Assembly (NCBI GenBank): GCA_032622095.1
Contig: CP136061.1
Coordinates: 132,194,087 to 132,258,086 of the forward strand
Origin: Siphonodentalium dalli
Lineage: Eukaryota > Mollusca > Scaphopoda > Gadilida > Siphonodentaliidae
DNA: 64,000 nt
Direction: 5' to 3'
Made by a program: the position numbers and the translations under genes. This document shows, one piece after another, positions 33,461 through 43,928 of this stretch. The notes under the pieces were generated by a model. It was given only the letters and a program-made list of their open reading frames with translations. It was not told where the DNA came from and searched no databases. The stretch's first letter is position 1, and each line of letters opens with the position of its first letter.

Positions 33461-34973
33461 CAAATAGACCAAAATAATAAATGTTTTCCCCAATGGCCTT
33501 GGTAATTGACCTTGAACCTATATTCCCTGGTGGCCCAGTCCCCTTGGTGGACCATTAATGAGTCAGATATGAGTTAACATAATTCCTTTAACCACAGGTT
33601 CGTTGAATATTAAAAGTGGCTTTTTAAATATTTCTTCAAATATTTTATGTCGTTGCCATGGAAACCTGATTTTATTTTGACACATGACCCCCCAACACAA
33701 GCACCCTTCCAAAAAAAGTTTTCCTTATAACTAAGCAACATATATTTGAAGTCTCACTAAAATCACGATTCAAGCCTTAAGGGATCCCACTATAAGTATT
33801 TAACCCTTTGAACCCCAGCGGCCGGAAAACCGGCCGCTGCGTGAACCTCCAAATACCCTAGCTGAACCGGCCATTATAACGACCGCCACGTGTTTATCGA
33901 CGTCTAAACTCTAGTTATATATATCAAATATAAAAAGCCTGTTCAAATTATATTTATATGGTGAAGGGCCTCGATCGCACATCAAGCTGATTTCTTCGCG
34001 CATGCGCAGAGCAACGAAATAAATAGTTTATAGCGTACTTATGCACGACATAGCCACTAATATATGTTTAAATGGCCCCACGGACATCTGCGGTGGTCAG
34101 GGTGTGTATATGGAATGTCTACCCGCTATAGTATCGGGTAGGAATATATGCGCATGCGCAGAACATAGGTTGAAAATGACAAAAACATGCGTTTTAAGCG
34201 AAATGTGGTGTTATATATAGGACATATAGCTGCATCATAATTGCAGTTTCTTGCTAATGCCGGGTAGTTGTCTGGTAACCGTTACTAAGGAGAGAGTGGG
34301 TGGCAAAGTGTCCTTATATTTTAATGATCATAGAATGGTCCAGTTTCAAACAGGTGCCCCCATTGAACATATAAAGCATTATGCGACTAGATATTGTATA
34401 AATTAAGGGAACACTACCACTTAATGGTTAGTGCAGACTGTGCAGTGGTGTCATCCGTTCATTTGTGGTACTTGATTAGCAACCGCTGCTACCTTAAATA
34501 ACTAATTTCATTCGATCTCTCTTAAATTCTTGTCGTATATATCTCAAATTTCACATTAGGGTATTATCGTCATCAAAAACACAATCACTGGCATTGAGTT
34601 ATGACATACCATGCTATAATTGCCTTTTCCAGTCAATTCGGGGTAGTTGCCTAGCAACCGTTACCAAGACGCTGCCGTGTGGCAAAGTCTCCCAATTTTA
34701 TAATGATCAGTGATCAATGGGGGGGGCCGCCCCTAGTAGAAATGGAATGATTCCCAAACCATGATCACAGTCATATTCGCAACCATGTCCGCAATCATCT
34801 GAGGATGGTTGCATTTGGAACGATTCCCAACCTCCAAGTTAGAGTATATTCTAGCTTGCGCAATCATCAAAATGGTTGCGCAACCATCATGATGGTTGCG
34901 CAACCACCATAATGATTCCCGCAATCATCCTCAAATGATTCCCTACAATCATCTTCGCATGCATCGCAATCAT

Positions 34974-35428
34974 CGCAATCTTGTGGGAATCATAAAGAAG
35001 GTTGTGAGATGGGAATCATAAAGAAGGTTGCGAGATGGGAATCATAAAGAAGGTTGCGAGGATGCGCGCATGGTCATGATGATGATTGCGGGAATCATAA
35101 AGAAGGTTGCGAGATGGGAATCATAAAGAAGGTTGCGAACATGGTCATCGCATCGCGACCATCCTCGCAACCTTCTTTATGATTCCCATCTCGCAACCTT
35201 CTTTATGATTCCCATCTCGCAACCTTCTTTATGATTCCCATCTCGCAACCTTCTTTATGATTCCCATCTCGCAACCTTCTTTATGGTTCCCATCTCGCAA
35301 CCTTCTTTATGATTCCCGCAATCATCATCATGACCATCCTCACAACCATCTTTATGATTCCCATCTCGCAACCTTCTTTATGATTCCCATCTCGCAACCT
35401 TCATTATGATTCCCGCAATCATCTTCAC
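34974..35428. repeat. Palindromic minisatellite, ~26 bp unit in opposing orientations
   Basis: On the left (about 34974-35140) the unit reads GGGAATCATAAAGAAGGTTG plus CGAGAT, repeated about five times. From about 35160 to 35428 the inverse unit (CTCGCAACCTTCTTTATGAT plus TCCCAT) is repeated about nine times. The two blocks form one large palindrome that could extrude as a cruciform. A poly-C tract follows at 35439-35450. Confidence 0.9.
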
Positions 35429-35450
35429 AACCATTCTACCCCCCCCCCCC

Positions 35451-36516
35451 CAATTAAATATAAAGTTCACAACCTTCACAGTGCATGGGCACATGCATTA
35501 CTATAAAAAGTTCTGGCAGTCAAATCATCATTGCAATCTAATTGGTATACAAAAGGGGATAACAAATTAGTGCACATAACAGTTTAGCACAATATGCAAT
35601 ATGGACACTTTGTTGAGCCGAAAGGGTATCGAAATCAGAGCACTTCCTTTGCTACAGTGGATCTTCATCGCAAGACATAACCGATAATATTTACAAAAAT
35701 ACTGACTTTGAAGCACTTGGGAGTCCACCATTCTTACTGGCTAAAATATGATCATGTTTGGAGCTCCTGATATATCACAACCAATTCGTGTTCTTCCTGT
35801 TGAGTAATAAGTTTCCTTGAACTAAATAAAACATTCATTTAATTTCACATTCGAAACTTGCAAAAACTTTACTATTATTTACTTTCACTTCCATAATAAT
35901 GATGATTACACTTTTTGTTTATTAATTTATGAGGAACTTTTTACCAACAATATTATTTGGTCAAACAACAGTGTGAAAAATCCCTCACTATAATTATATA
36001 TTATATAACACATTATGTTAATTCACCTTTACTAACTAATACTAGATAGGTAAGATTTGATATGAACCCTATAGATCTAGTAGATATTAAAAAATGTCAA
36101 ACTTTATAAAATATTTAATTTTAAATGGATAAGTATTCTCTTAACAATTTAAAAGAAAGTTCAGTAGCATAAGGCCAAAACAAATTGAATGTTTTCCCTA
36201 TTTGTATTAATTGTTTCAATGCAGGGCCAGCCAAGCCACATGGCAAGGCAGTGCCTGTTTCAGGTTTATTAAAGTAATTTTAGTATTAAAACTGTCTGCT
36301 GTTATCTGTTTTATATGTTTGCCCTCAATATATCAGTTTTATCACCGAAACATAGCTCGTTGTATGTATCTCTTAGAAGCCAAAGTTAATTCAGTTTTGT
36401 TATTTCACAGTATATTTCATTATTTCACTGTAGCTTCCTGGCATTTTAAGCAGCATGAATCAATACACCCAGTACATACTGTACTGGACTTTGCTTATTT
36501 GAATTGTTTTACATAA
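35451..36516. other. AT-rich interior of the nested element
   Basis: No gene is supported. The 101-codon plus-strand frame at 36211-36516 is hydrophobic (IKVILVLKLSAVICFICLP), but it arises in very AT-rich DNA without splice-like context, and I do not call it. Confidence 0.4.
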
Positions 36517-36652
36517 GAAAAAACTCTCATTTCGATTATTAAACGGTATGCAGTTATAACCAAAAAGTTTGATGACAAATTCCGCAACTGTGCATAGCGA
36601 ACTTTTCGGTTATAACTCATAACCTTAATCGAAACAAGAGTTGTTTCTTATA
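36517..36652. repeat. Hairpin, ~50 bp arms
   Basis: CATTTCGATTATTAAACGGT...GCAGTTATAACCAAAAAGTT (36517-36569) pairs with AACTTTTCGGTTATAACTCA...CCTTAATCGAAACAAGAG (36600-36652) around a 30 nt loop. Related phrases (TTTTTGGTTATAACTTCATC, TTAAATAACATCAAATGATA) recur at 37655-37740, so it is part of a larger dispersed repeat. Confidence 0.7.
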
Positions 36653-36972
36653 ATTTAATTTATCATTTCACAGGAGAACCACCATAATTGGAAGGTAGAA
36701 GTAAAACAGGTGAAAATCTATCTGAAGAAAACCTCTTTTACAGTTGAAACAGACTTGCCACACATGACATCTAATTATCGATTGATCAAGAGTGTCCTAA
36801 AAAATTCAGCATTTTTTATTGGCTAGCAGGCTTCATTTTAAATAACATTAAATGATATTTGAGAATAATTATGACCCAATTTAAATTTTTGTTGAATTCA
36901 GAAAAGTGTAAAATGTTGTTATGGATTGCAATAATCATGTAACATATGTCAATAAAAAAAACTACCTGTAAA

Positions 36973-37432
36973 GTGTCAATGACACTGTAGCTCAACTTGG
37001 AAAGGGAATAATTTCATATGTTACAGTCCATGGAGCGATTATGAATGCGGATAGTTGAAAGTTCTAAGTAATACTAGCTTATCAACATCATCAGCATATA
37101 AAGTAAAATCCAAGATGGCTGCTGACTATGTTTTCCAATGAAACTCAAAAATATTTGATATCTTATTACATATAGTAGATCAATATCAAGATTAATGTCA
37201 AGTTTGGTGATGATCGGATGAGCGAAGTGGACTGTAGGGTGTGCGAAAGGAATTAGTTGTAAAGGTGTAAAATACAAGATGGCAGCCAGCGGACATGTTT
37301 TATGGCCGAATGACCCCAAAATGACTCGTTCCCATCTACATAAAGGAAATTGTTGATGAATCACGCACACATACAACACGGACGATGTATACCAAACCAT
37401 TGCAATAGCTCAAACTTTACAAAGTAAAGCTA
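36973..37432 (+). repeat. Family F repeat, short (two-unit) version
   Basis: It begins GTGTCAATGACACTGTAGCT, includes AAAATCCAAGATGGCTGCTG and CCGAATGACCCCAAAATGAC, and ends CAATAGCTCAAACTTTACAA. It has the same two ends as the ten-unit inverted copy at 56691-58343, so the unit number varies between fixed termini. The 108-codon minus-strand frame is repeat-derived. Confidence 0.75.
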
Positions 37433-37987
37433 AAAAGGCACATATAATAAAAATAATACATGCAGTTTTTGTTTGAATATCTTCAACATCTCATTCGTGT
37501 CTGGAAAGAGCTATTGAATTTTCACTAGTGGCCACTTGTGAAAATTTGATATTTCTTTACAGACACTCGTGAGATATTTTGGTATTCAAACACAAAAACT
37601 GTAGTTATTTCTATATTTTAAAACAAGCTTAATCAATATTTTACAGGTTGGCTTCAACTTAAATAACATCAAATGATACTTTTTGGTTATAACTTCATCA
37701 TAAACTCAATCAAAACAATTGTTATAATTTAATCCTCATTTCCCAGGAACAAATATAACGATTGAAACGTGCAAGTTATTCAACTAGCCTCTTTCGACGA
37801 AACTTTCTTTTCCTTTTTTCCCAGAGTCTTTCTTGATGTAGAACAGTTAGAGTTCATCATTTTTGTAATGGTAGTTCTTGGAAACTTTGTGGCTTCTGAC
37901 ATTTCTGTAATCATTGACATATAACCTGCAAACAAATTTTTAAAACAAATCAATTGGGGGGGAATTATGTTGAGTTTGATAGTTTAA

Positions 37988-38128
37988 AGGGGGACTGTAC
38001 ACTAAATCCGGCCATTTAAGAGGCCATCTCTTAGTATTATATTCAAATGAACAAATTTGAGCCAGGGATGAGTGCAAAATGCACTAATGTGCTCCATGCA
38101 TGATAGTTATAATGAAAATGAGTTTGAC
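37988..38128 (+). mobile_element. Family C MITE, right end lost
   Basis: TTAA (37984-37987), then AGGGGGACTGTACACTAAAT, then Family C interior (GAGCCAGGGATGAGTGCAAA, ATAATGAAAATGAGTTTGA). It breaks off without the right terminus. Confidence 0.8.
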
Positions 38129-39436
38129 ATAATGAATTAAGAGCAAATAACAATCCCACTTTTAGGAAATTTTTTGTCTGTCGGGAGGGTTCATTTTCTG
38201 AATACATAAATACAGTTTTGTTTCATTAATATCATTTATTATAATTTATGGTGTAAAAGCTTGATAATTGACACAGATCTATATAAAATATGATAGAATT
38301 TTATCACAAACATCGGTAATTCATTAAAGAATCTAAAATCAAATCTGAAGGAACTAGCCAGATGTAAACACTGAAGTGCCAGGTCAGTTATCTATTTTCC
38401 TGAATTCAATGGACCCCCCTCCCCCCCCCCCCCCCCTCCTGCATAAAAACTCAAATTGTGGAAAACTATAGCTACCTGTACATGTATATGCCAATTCAGA
38501 TATTTGAGATGAATGAATTAAATTAATCATATATGTATGTACATATAGTGTTTTCTTCAAGGGAATCTGGAGGAGACAAATACAGTTGAGTTTTTGGGGC
38601 ATTGTTGAGGATACCTAGCTTCTGGGGAGAGGTCTGCATGACTGCTCAGGATGGTCGCAAGAATGCAGTATAAACCTTTTTATCCATATCTAAATTTCAT
38701 GCATTAAGTTTCATCATAACAACAGAAAAAATAATTGATTTATAATAGTACTTACCTGAGATATGAAAAAATAGCATCCCAGGTGGTGTGGATCGATTCT
38801 GTGCAATCACATTGTGATGGAAACAAAACAAGTGATAAATGAAAAAGGCGGTCCTTTATCCAGTGCCAAAAAAACGTTTATATTTTAAAAATGGCAAACA
38901 AGATGTGCATATCTGCAGTGTTTCAATGAAACATGATCCTACATTGTTTCTATACAGATATGTCATAATTTGTTGGGAGTTTGCCTGACACACATGTCAC
39001 ATACAAAGATAGAGTTTAATTCTGTTATTGTGGTGTCTGCATGGTTCTACTATGGCAGTCTTGTTTTGTAAAATGATGTATGGTTGTGAGCTGACACTGT
39101 AAAGAACATTAGAATGTGTCTTCGTAGTTTTGCTTTATCTAAATGAATGGATTATTATAAAGGGACATATGTTTCTACATTAGATTGATTATTGATCAAA
39201 ATCAGACTTTTTTTCGGACTAATTGAAGTAGTTTTAATATTCAAGCATAATCTTTGGAAATTTGGTCCTACTTCAGGGCCACAATTCCTCTTTTGGATAG
39301 TGCACCTTAAGGCTTTATGTGTAGGGAAGGATAGCTGCTCCAATTTAACAAAATAGTTATTTTTAAGAGCTGAGGTTATTTTACTCTATGCTTAGTGTGA
39401 AATTTTGAACTTAGGAACTATGCTGGTTCCCTTAAA
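38129..39436. other. Non-coding stretch with poly-C tract
   Basis: A C-rich run at 38404-38436 is the main feature. No exon, RNA or transposon end was recognised. The frames at 38384-38602 and 39155-39343 have no motifs. Confidence 0.4.
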
Positions 39437-39925
39437 CATGCATATATATTTTAGGGATTTAGTCCAAAATATTGCTTAATGCCATTTGTTGGAATGCTCC
39501 ATTCAATACCATTCCGATGAATGGTAAAAACATATATTTTAAACTAAATGCACAAAAACATTAAAATTAAGTTCAATGTTGGACTTAGTTTATTTCTGGG
39601 CCTATAAAATCTGGACTTAGAAATTTCTGGGAATGAAATTGCTGTACTTAAACTTCAAACTGGTGAAATTTGGATCGTATAAACTATTCGGGATCCCTTG
39701 CATATACATTTTCGGGATTTAGCCCAAAATATGCCGTAATGCATTTTCCTAGTATTGGAATGCTACACTCGAGAGCTTTCCAATGAAAGGTTAAAACATA
39801 TATTTTAAACTAAATGCACACAAATTACTGACAATAAGTTAAATGTTGGACTTAGTTTATTTCTGAGCCTATAAAATGTGGACTTAGAAATTTCTGGGAA
39901 TGAAATTGCTGTACTTAAACTATTT
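39437..39925 (+). repeat. Tandem duplication, ~265 bp unit, with Family A-like hairpin
   Basis: Unit 1 is about 39437-39655 and unit 2 about 39697-39925. Both contain GGACTTAGTTTATTTCTG, CTTAGAAATTTCTGGGAATG and AATTGCTGTACTTAAACT. Each starts with a hairpin-like stretch (TTTAGGGATTTAGTCCAAAA ... AACATATATTTTAAACTAAA) resembling a distant relative of Family A's GGATTTAGTCGGAAATATGG. Confidence 0.75.
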
Positions 39926-39929
39926 CTGA

Positions 39930-40240
39930 TGGTTTCCGTTTTGCAACCATCATCGCAACCTTCGCAAACATCAAGATTACAACTGGAAAACATGGGAAGC
40001 ATCATATTCTGTTCTTGCAATCAAGGGAACCATGTTTGCAAGCTGGGAATCATGTCTGCAATCAAAGGGAAGCATGTCTGCAATATAAGGGAATCAAGGG
40101 GAAGCTTAACGCACGCAAGGGAATCAAGTCTGCAACCTAAGGGAACCATGGGGAAGCATATCGCACGCATCAGCGCGCATGGGAATCAAGTCGCAACCTA
40201 AAATCATGATTGCAGGATGGTCATGGGAATCATTCATTTC
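39930..40240 (+). repeat. Degenerate GCAACC/GGGAATCA array
   Basis: This is the right-hand counterpart of the minisatellite at 34974-35428, more diverged. Phrases include GCAACCATCATCGCAACC, GGGAATCAAGTCTGCAACCT and GGGAACCATGGGGAAGCAT. The 107-codon frame 39878-40201 is a product of the short period and is not a gene. Confidence 0.7.
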
Positions 40241-40486
40241 TACTAGGGGGACCTGTAAAGTTTCATACCTGTGTCACAAATTGAACATAACCAAAATCAT
40301 CCAACAAGACACTATAAAATTTAAAGGAAAATCCCATGAGGAGCCCAGGGTCAGGGTGTCGGTCGTGGTAGGGCGTCAGGGTTCAAAGGGTTAATATATA
40401 CTATACACGGAAGTACGATAGCTTGTGAAATAACTGATTTTGACCCATTTTGGAAAATGGTCACCAAGTTTAAAGGACTACAGTAT

Positions 40487-42846
40487 AAGGCCCGTGGTTT
40501 TTTACATGTCCACGGAAGACCACGCGCGATTCTTCCGTGGTTTTTCCGTGTTCAAAATCTGAACTCGCCAAGAACACGGTCTGGTTAAACGTGTTCAATC
40601 GTGTTCAGATTTTAACACGCTCTGATCACGTTTGAACACGGAACATCCACGGTACGATCAACGGGTGACCACGGCCAAATGATCACGTTTGAACACGGAA
40701 CGTCCACGCTATGACCACGGGTGAACACGGCCATAACACAGGTGACCGCGACATGAACACGGAGGAACATGGCTGAACACGGAAACATCACTGGCGGCCG
40801 GAGCTTGACACGCCGCTGTGGCGGAGCTCGCGGTGTCCGTTACGTAATTAATTATCACCTCCCTAGTTCAAAATATATTCTCGAAATTGCTGCTCAAAGT
40901 GGCAAATGAGCGGCACCATTTTATTTATCGGAAATTTCATCGAAATTCAACCCGTCGATTGTGAAAATTGGCCCAGAAAAAGTAAAGATACCAATCTGCA
41001 ATATACCGCGATTACTCATAAAAATAACTTATATATGGAAGGCGGAATTGTACCGATACACTTGCATTATTTCAAGCAGAGTGCTAACTCAATACTAAAT
41101 AACTCGAATATTTTGACAGGAACATTATGACTATAAATATTTATTGAATTTTATAGATTTACATCTTCCTGATCGAAAATAACTTTATGGGACCTTTGAT
41201 AAATGTTCAATTTAGTTTCAATTTAGAATGTTTCTGGTATCAATGTCTGTTTAGTTTTAAACAAACCTTGATCACGTTTGAACACGGAACATCCATGCTA
41301 TGACCACGGGTGACCCCGGCCATAACACGGGTGACCACGGCCATAATACAGGTGACCGCGACATGAACACGTAGGAACATGGCTGAACACGGAGCCATCG
41401 CTGGCGGCCGGAGCTTGGCACGCCGCGGTGGCGGAGCTCGCGGTGTGCGTTACGTAATTAATTATCACCTCCCTAGTCCAAAACATATTCTCGAAATTGC
41501 TGCTCAAATTGGCAAATGAGCAGCATCATTTTATTTAACGGAAATTTCATCGAAATTCAAATCATCGATTGTAAAAATTGGCCCAGAGAAAGTAAAGATA
41601 CCAATATACCGCAATTACTCATAAAAATAACTTATATATGGGAGTAGGAATGGTACCGATACACGTGCATTATTTCAAGAAGGGTGCTAACTTAATACTA
41701 AATAACTCGAATATTTTGACAATAACATATGACTATATATATTTATTAAATTCGAAATTTTAAAGTGATGTGAAACACTCCGGTAGGCTAATCAAATAGA
41801 AATGGAGAATAATCTTGCTGAAAGTAGTTATTTTTACAAATATTATATCCAAATTGACAAAACACACCGTAATTCATATATATTCATTAAATACAGTGAC
41901 CCCCCGATGGCGAAATCGTTTGTGTTAATTTACCGCCGATAGTTGCCTCCCGAATCGGGAAGTAAATTTTTACAATTGAGCGTAGTTCAGACGATGTTTT
42001 CTATGATGTGGTACGACAATTTGTTTGAGATTTTTGGCAATGTTAGTAGAATTCTACATTCCACGAGTTGGCATAGCGCCTGCATACTAACTAAACAATT
42101 TCACACGCCCGAACAAGTGCATTTTATGTCTTTAACTTATGAATTTTTGTAATGTTATATCCAATTTTTCAGCCATTTGTTAGAACACGATATCGCCGCA
42201 CAAACTACCGAAACCATTTGCGTACATGTAATATGAACAAACACAAGAAAATAGTAATGCCAACTAAAATAAAATGCGACAACAAAACATGACACGGATA
42301 TAAAGGCCATAGACACAGATAAACAAATATGCATATATACTTCAATATATGAAATTGTTTTTTATTATAAAAGATTTTATCTGACAATTCTTTATTCATT
42401 GACGAAATCAATCCGGGCCAAATATACCCTTAAAAAGCCTACCGCAAGTAATCCTGCGGCAACTCTTTGATGTCGCGGATTATTCACACCTCCCGCTCTG
42501 TCCCTGAAAAGAGTAGGTGCCTCTCTGCAATGGGATGCAGACCACGGGGTAAACACTGCTGACCACGCTATTAACATGGATGACCACAGCATGAACACGA
42601 CTTCAACACGGATGACCACGGAGTACACTCAGAGTGCATAATATGTCTTTAACTTATGCATTTTTGTAATGTTATATCCAATTTTTCTGCCATTTGTTAG
42701 AACACGATATCGCCGCACAAACTACCGAAAACATTTGCGTACATGTAATATGAACAAACACAAGAAAATATTAATGCCAACTAAAATAAAATGCGACAAC
42801 AAAACATGACACGGATATAAAGGCCATAGACACAGATAAACAAATA

Positions 42847-42889
<43 letters not shown>

Positions 42890-43428
42890 CAATATATGAA
42901 ATTGTTTTTTATTATAAAAGATTTTATCTGACAATTCTTTAATCACTGACGAAATCAATCCGGGCCAAATATACCCGAAAAAATCCTACCGCAAGTAATC
43001 CTGCGGCAACTCTTTGATGTCGCGGATTATTCACACCTCCCGCACTGTCCCTGAAAAGAGTAGGTGCCGCTCTGCTTGGGGTGCAGACCACGCCGTAAAC
43101 ACGGCTGATCACGCTATTAACACGGCATGAACACGACTTCAACACGGATGACCACGGCGTGCACTCAGATGACCACGGCATGTACACGCCGTGTTCAGAC
43201 CGTTTTTGAACACGCTGGCCATTTTGCCGTAATTGATCACGCTAAGAACACGACTTCAACACGGATGACCACGGCGTGAACTCGGGTGACCACGGCATGT
43301 ACACTCCGTGTTCAAACCGTTTTTGAACACGCTGGCCATTTTTCTGAAGTTGACCACGCTAAGACCACGCGTGATTTTTCCGTGTCAAAATGTTGGCCAC
43401 GCGTGGTTTTGAAAAAACCACGGGCCTT
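40487..43428. mobile_element. 2.9 kb CACGG-repeat element with imperfect 9 bp target duplication
   Basis: The termini AAGGCCCGTGGTTTTTT and AAAAAACCACGGGCCTT are exact complements. The flanks CTACAGTAT (40478-40486) and GTACTGTAT (43429-43437) match at 7 of 9 positions. The uninterrupted arm counterpart at about 31000 gives the approximate empty site. Both ends are filled with short GAACACGG, GACCACGG and AACACGG motifs every ~10-20 bp. Two separate direct duplications occupy the interior: 40680-41150 with 41271-41755, and 42124-42616 with 42641-43150. A 9 bp duplication suggests a Mutator-like mechanism, as inference. No transposase. Confidence 0.85.
42848..42886 (+). repeat. TA dinucleotide microsatellite
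   Basis: About 19 TA units are present in the second copy of the internal duplication. The first copy (about 42331) has only CATATATA, so the expansion happened after duplication. Confidence 0.9.
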
Positions 43429-43928
43429 GTACTGTATATCTCATGACAGTCTTCTCGGTTTCAATAACACAGTTCTCCATGTAGCCTATATGCTATAGAT
43501 TATTTCTGAGCAAAGATAACGTATTCAGAACTGATAATAAACTCAGTGGGTAGAAAACGTATGACTCGATAGATATGAAAAATGCTATTATTTTGGTCAA
43601 TGACCTTGACCTTTATATATGACCTTGACCTCTTGAGGTGAAATCTCCGGTGACAAAAGAAAGCCCACCAAGGGTAGCACCCCGTATCGATGCACAGGTA
43701 GACGTACTGCCTTAAACTATCTAGTTATAAACCATTATAGGCATAATTTTTATACTGGCCAAAAACACCCTCCGTTGCCATGGAAACACACATTTTGACA
43801 CTAAGCTACACTGCTCCAGTGCGCCCCAGCACTGAGATAAACTTCAGATTATAAGCTTTCAGAAAATTGTTGATAGAATTTGCCCATCAAATTGGTACCA
43901 TTTTCGTTCCTGCATGGCTCATGGACTA

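Larger units (their letters stand above)
34730..40250. mobile_element. 5.5 kb element with inverted minisatellite ends, nested inside the TTAA element
   Basis: The ends are CCCCTAGTAGAAATGGAATG (34730) and, inverted, CATTCATTTCTACTAGGGGG (ending 40250). Subterminal regions on both sides are built from GCAACC and GGGAATCAT motifs (34741-35435 and 39930-40240). The interior carries fragments of Families C and F, a hairpin and a tandem duplication, so it is itself a landing pad. I could not resolve the target duplication because the flanks are G-rich on one side. No transposase frame. Confidence 0.7.
33804..40390. mobile_element. 6.6 kb TTAA-bounded element inside the 13.4 kb element
   Basis: TTAA at 33800-33803 and 40391-40394. 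Termini are CCCTTTGAACCCCAGCG and, inverted, CGTCAGGGTTCAAAGGG. The corresponding undisturbed arm sequence at about 31080-31110 (inverted) lacks the block, giving an empty site. A GGCCGGAAAACCGGCC palindrome lies near the left end. An internal ~375 bp direct repeat includes GGGTAGTTGTCTGGTAACCG (about 34262) and GGGTAGTTGCCTAGCAACCG (about 34639). A solo right end is at about 46510-46534. Without its own nested insertion it is about 1.1 kb. No transposase. Confidence 0.85.
30503..43928. mobile_element. 13.4 kb composite foldback element inserted in the Family E array
   Basis: The termini are TAGTCCATGACCCAGGC (30503) and, inverted, TAGTCCATGAGCCATGC (ending 43928). The flanks are GAA (30500-30502 and 43929-43931). 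Removing the element restores a normal array unit: CCATATACC-GAA-TATAAATG-AAATTGG. The left arm (about 30503-31445) pairs with the right arm, which is split into about 33470-33799, 40395-40486 and 43429-43928 by later insertions. The loop (about 31446-33460) contains a further, more diverged partial copy of both arms. No transposase was seen. Original size without nested elements is about 3.9 kb. Confidence 0.85.

Noticed and set aside
34974-35428. CRISPR-like regular repeats
   Set aside because: The units are contiguous, with no unique spacers, and occur in both orientations. This is a minisatellite in eukaryotic DNA.
36211-36516. Hydrophobic 101-codon frame resembling a membrane protein
   Set aside because: It sits in extremely AT-rich DNA inside a nested transposon. 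Hydrophobicity follows from T-rich codons.
39878-40201. 107-codon plus-strand frame
   Set aside because: It is a translation of the degenerate GCAACC/GGGAATCA minisatellite.
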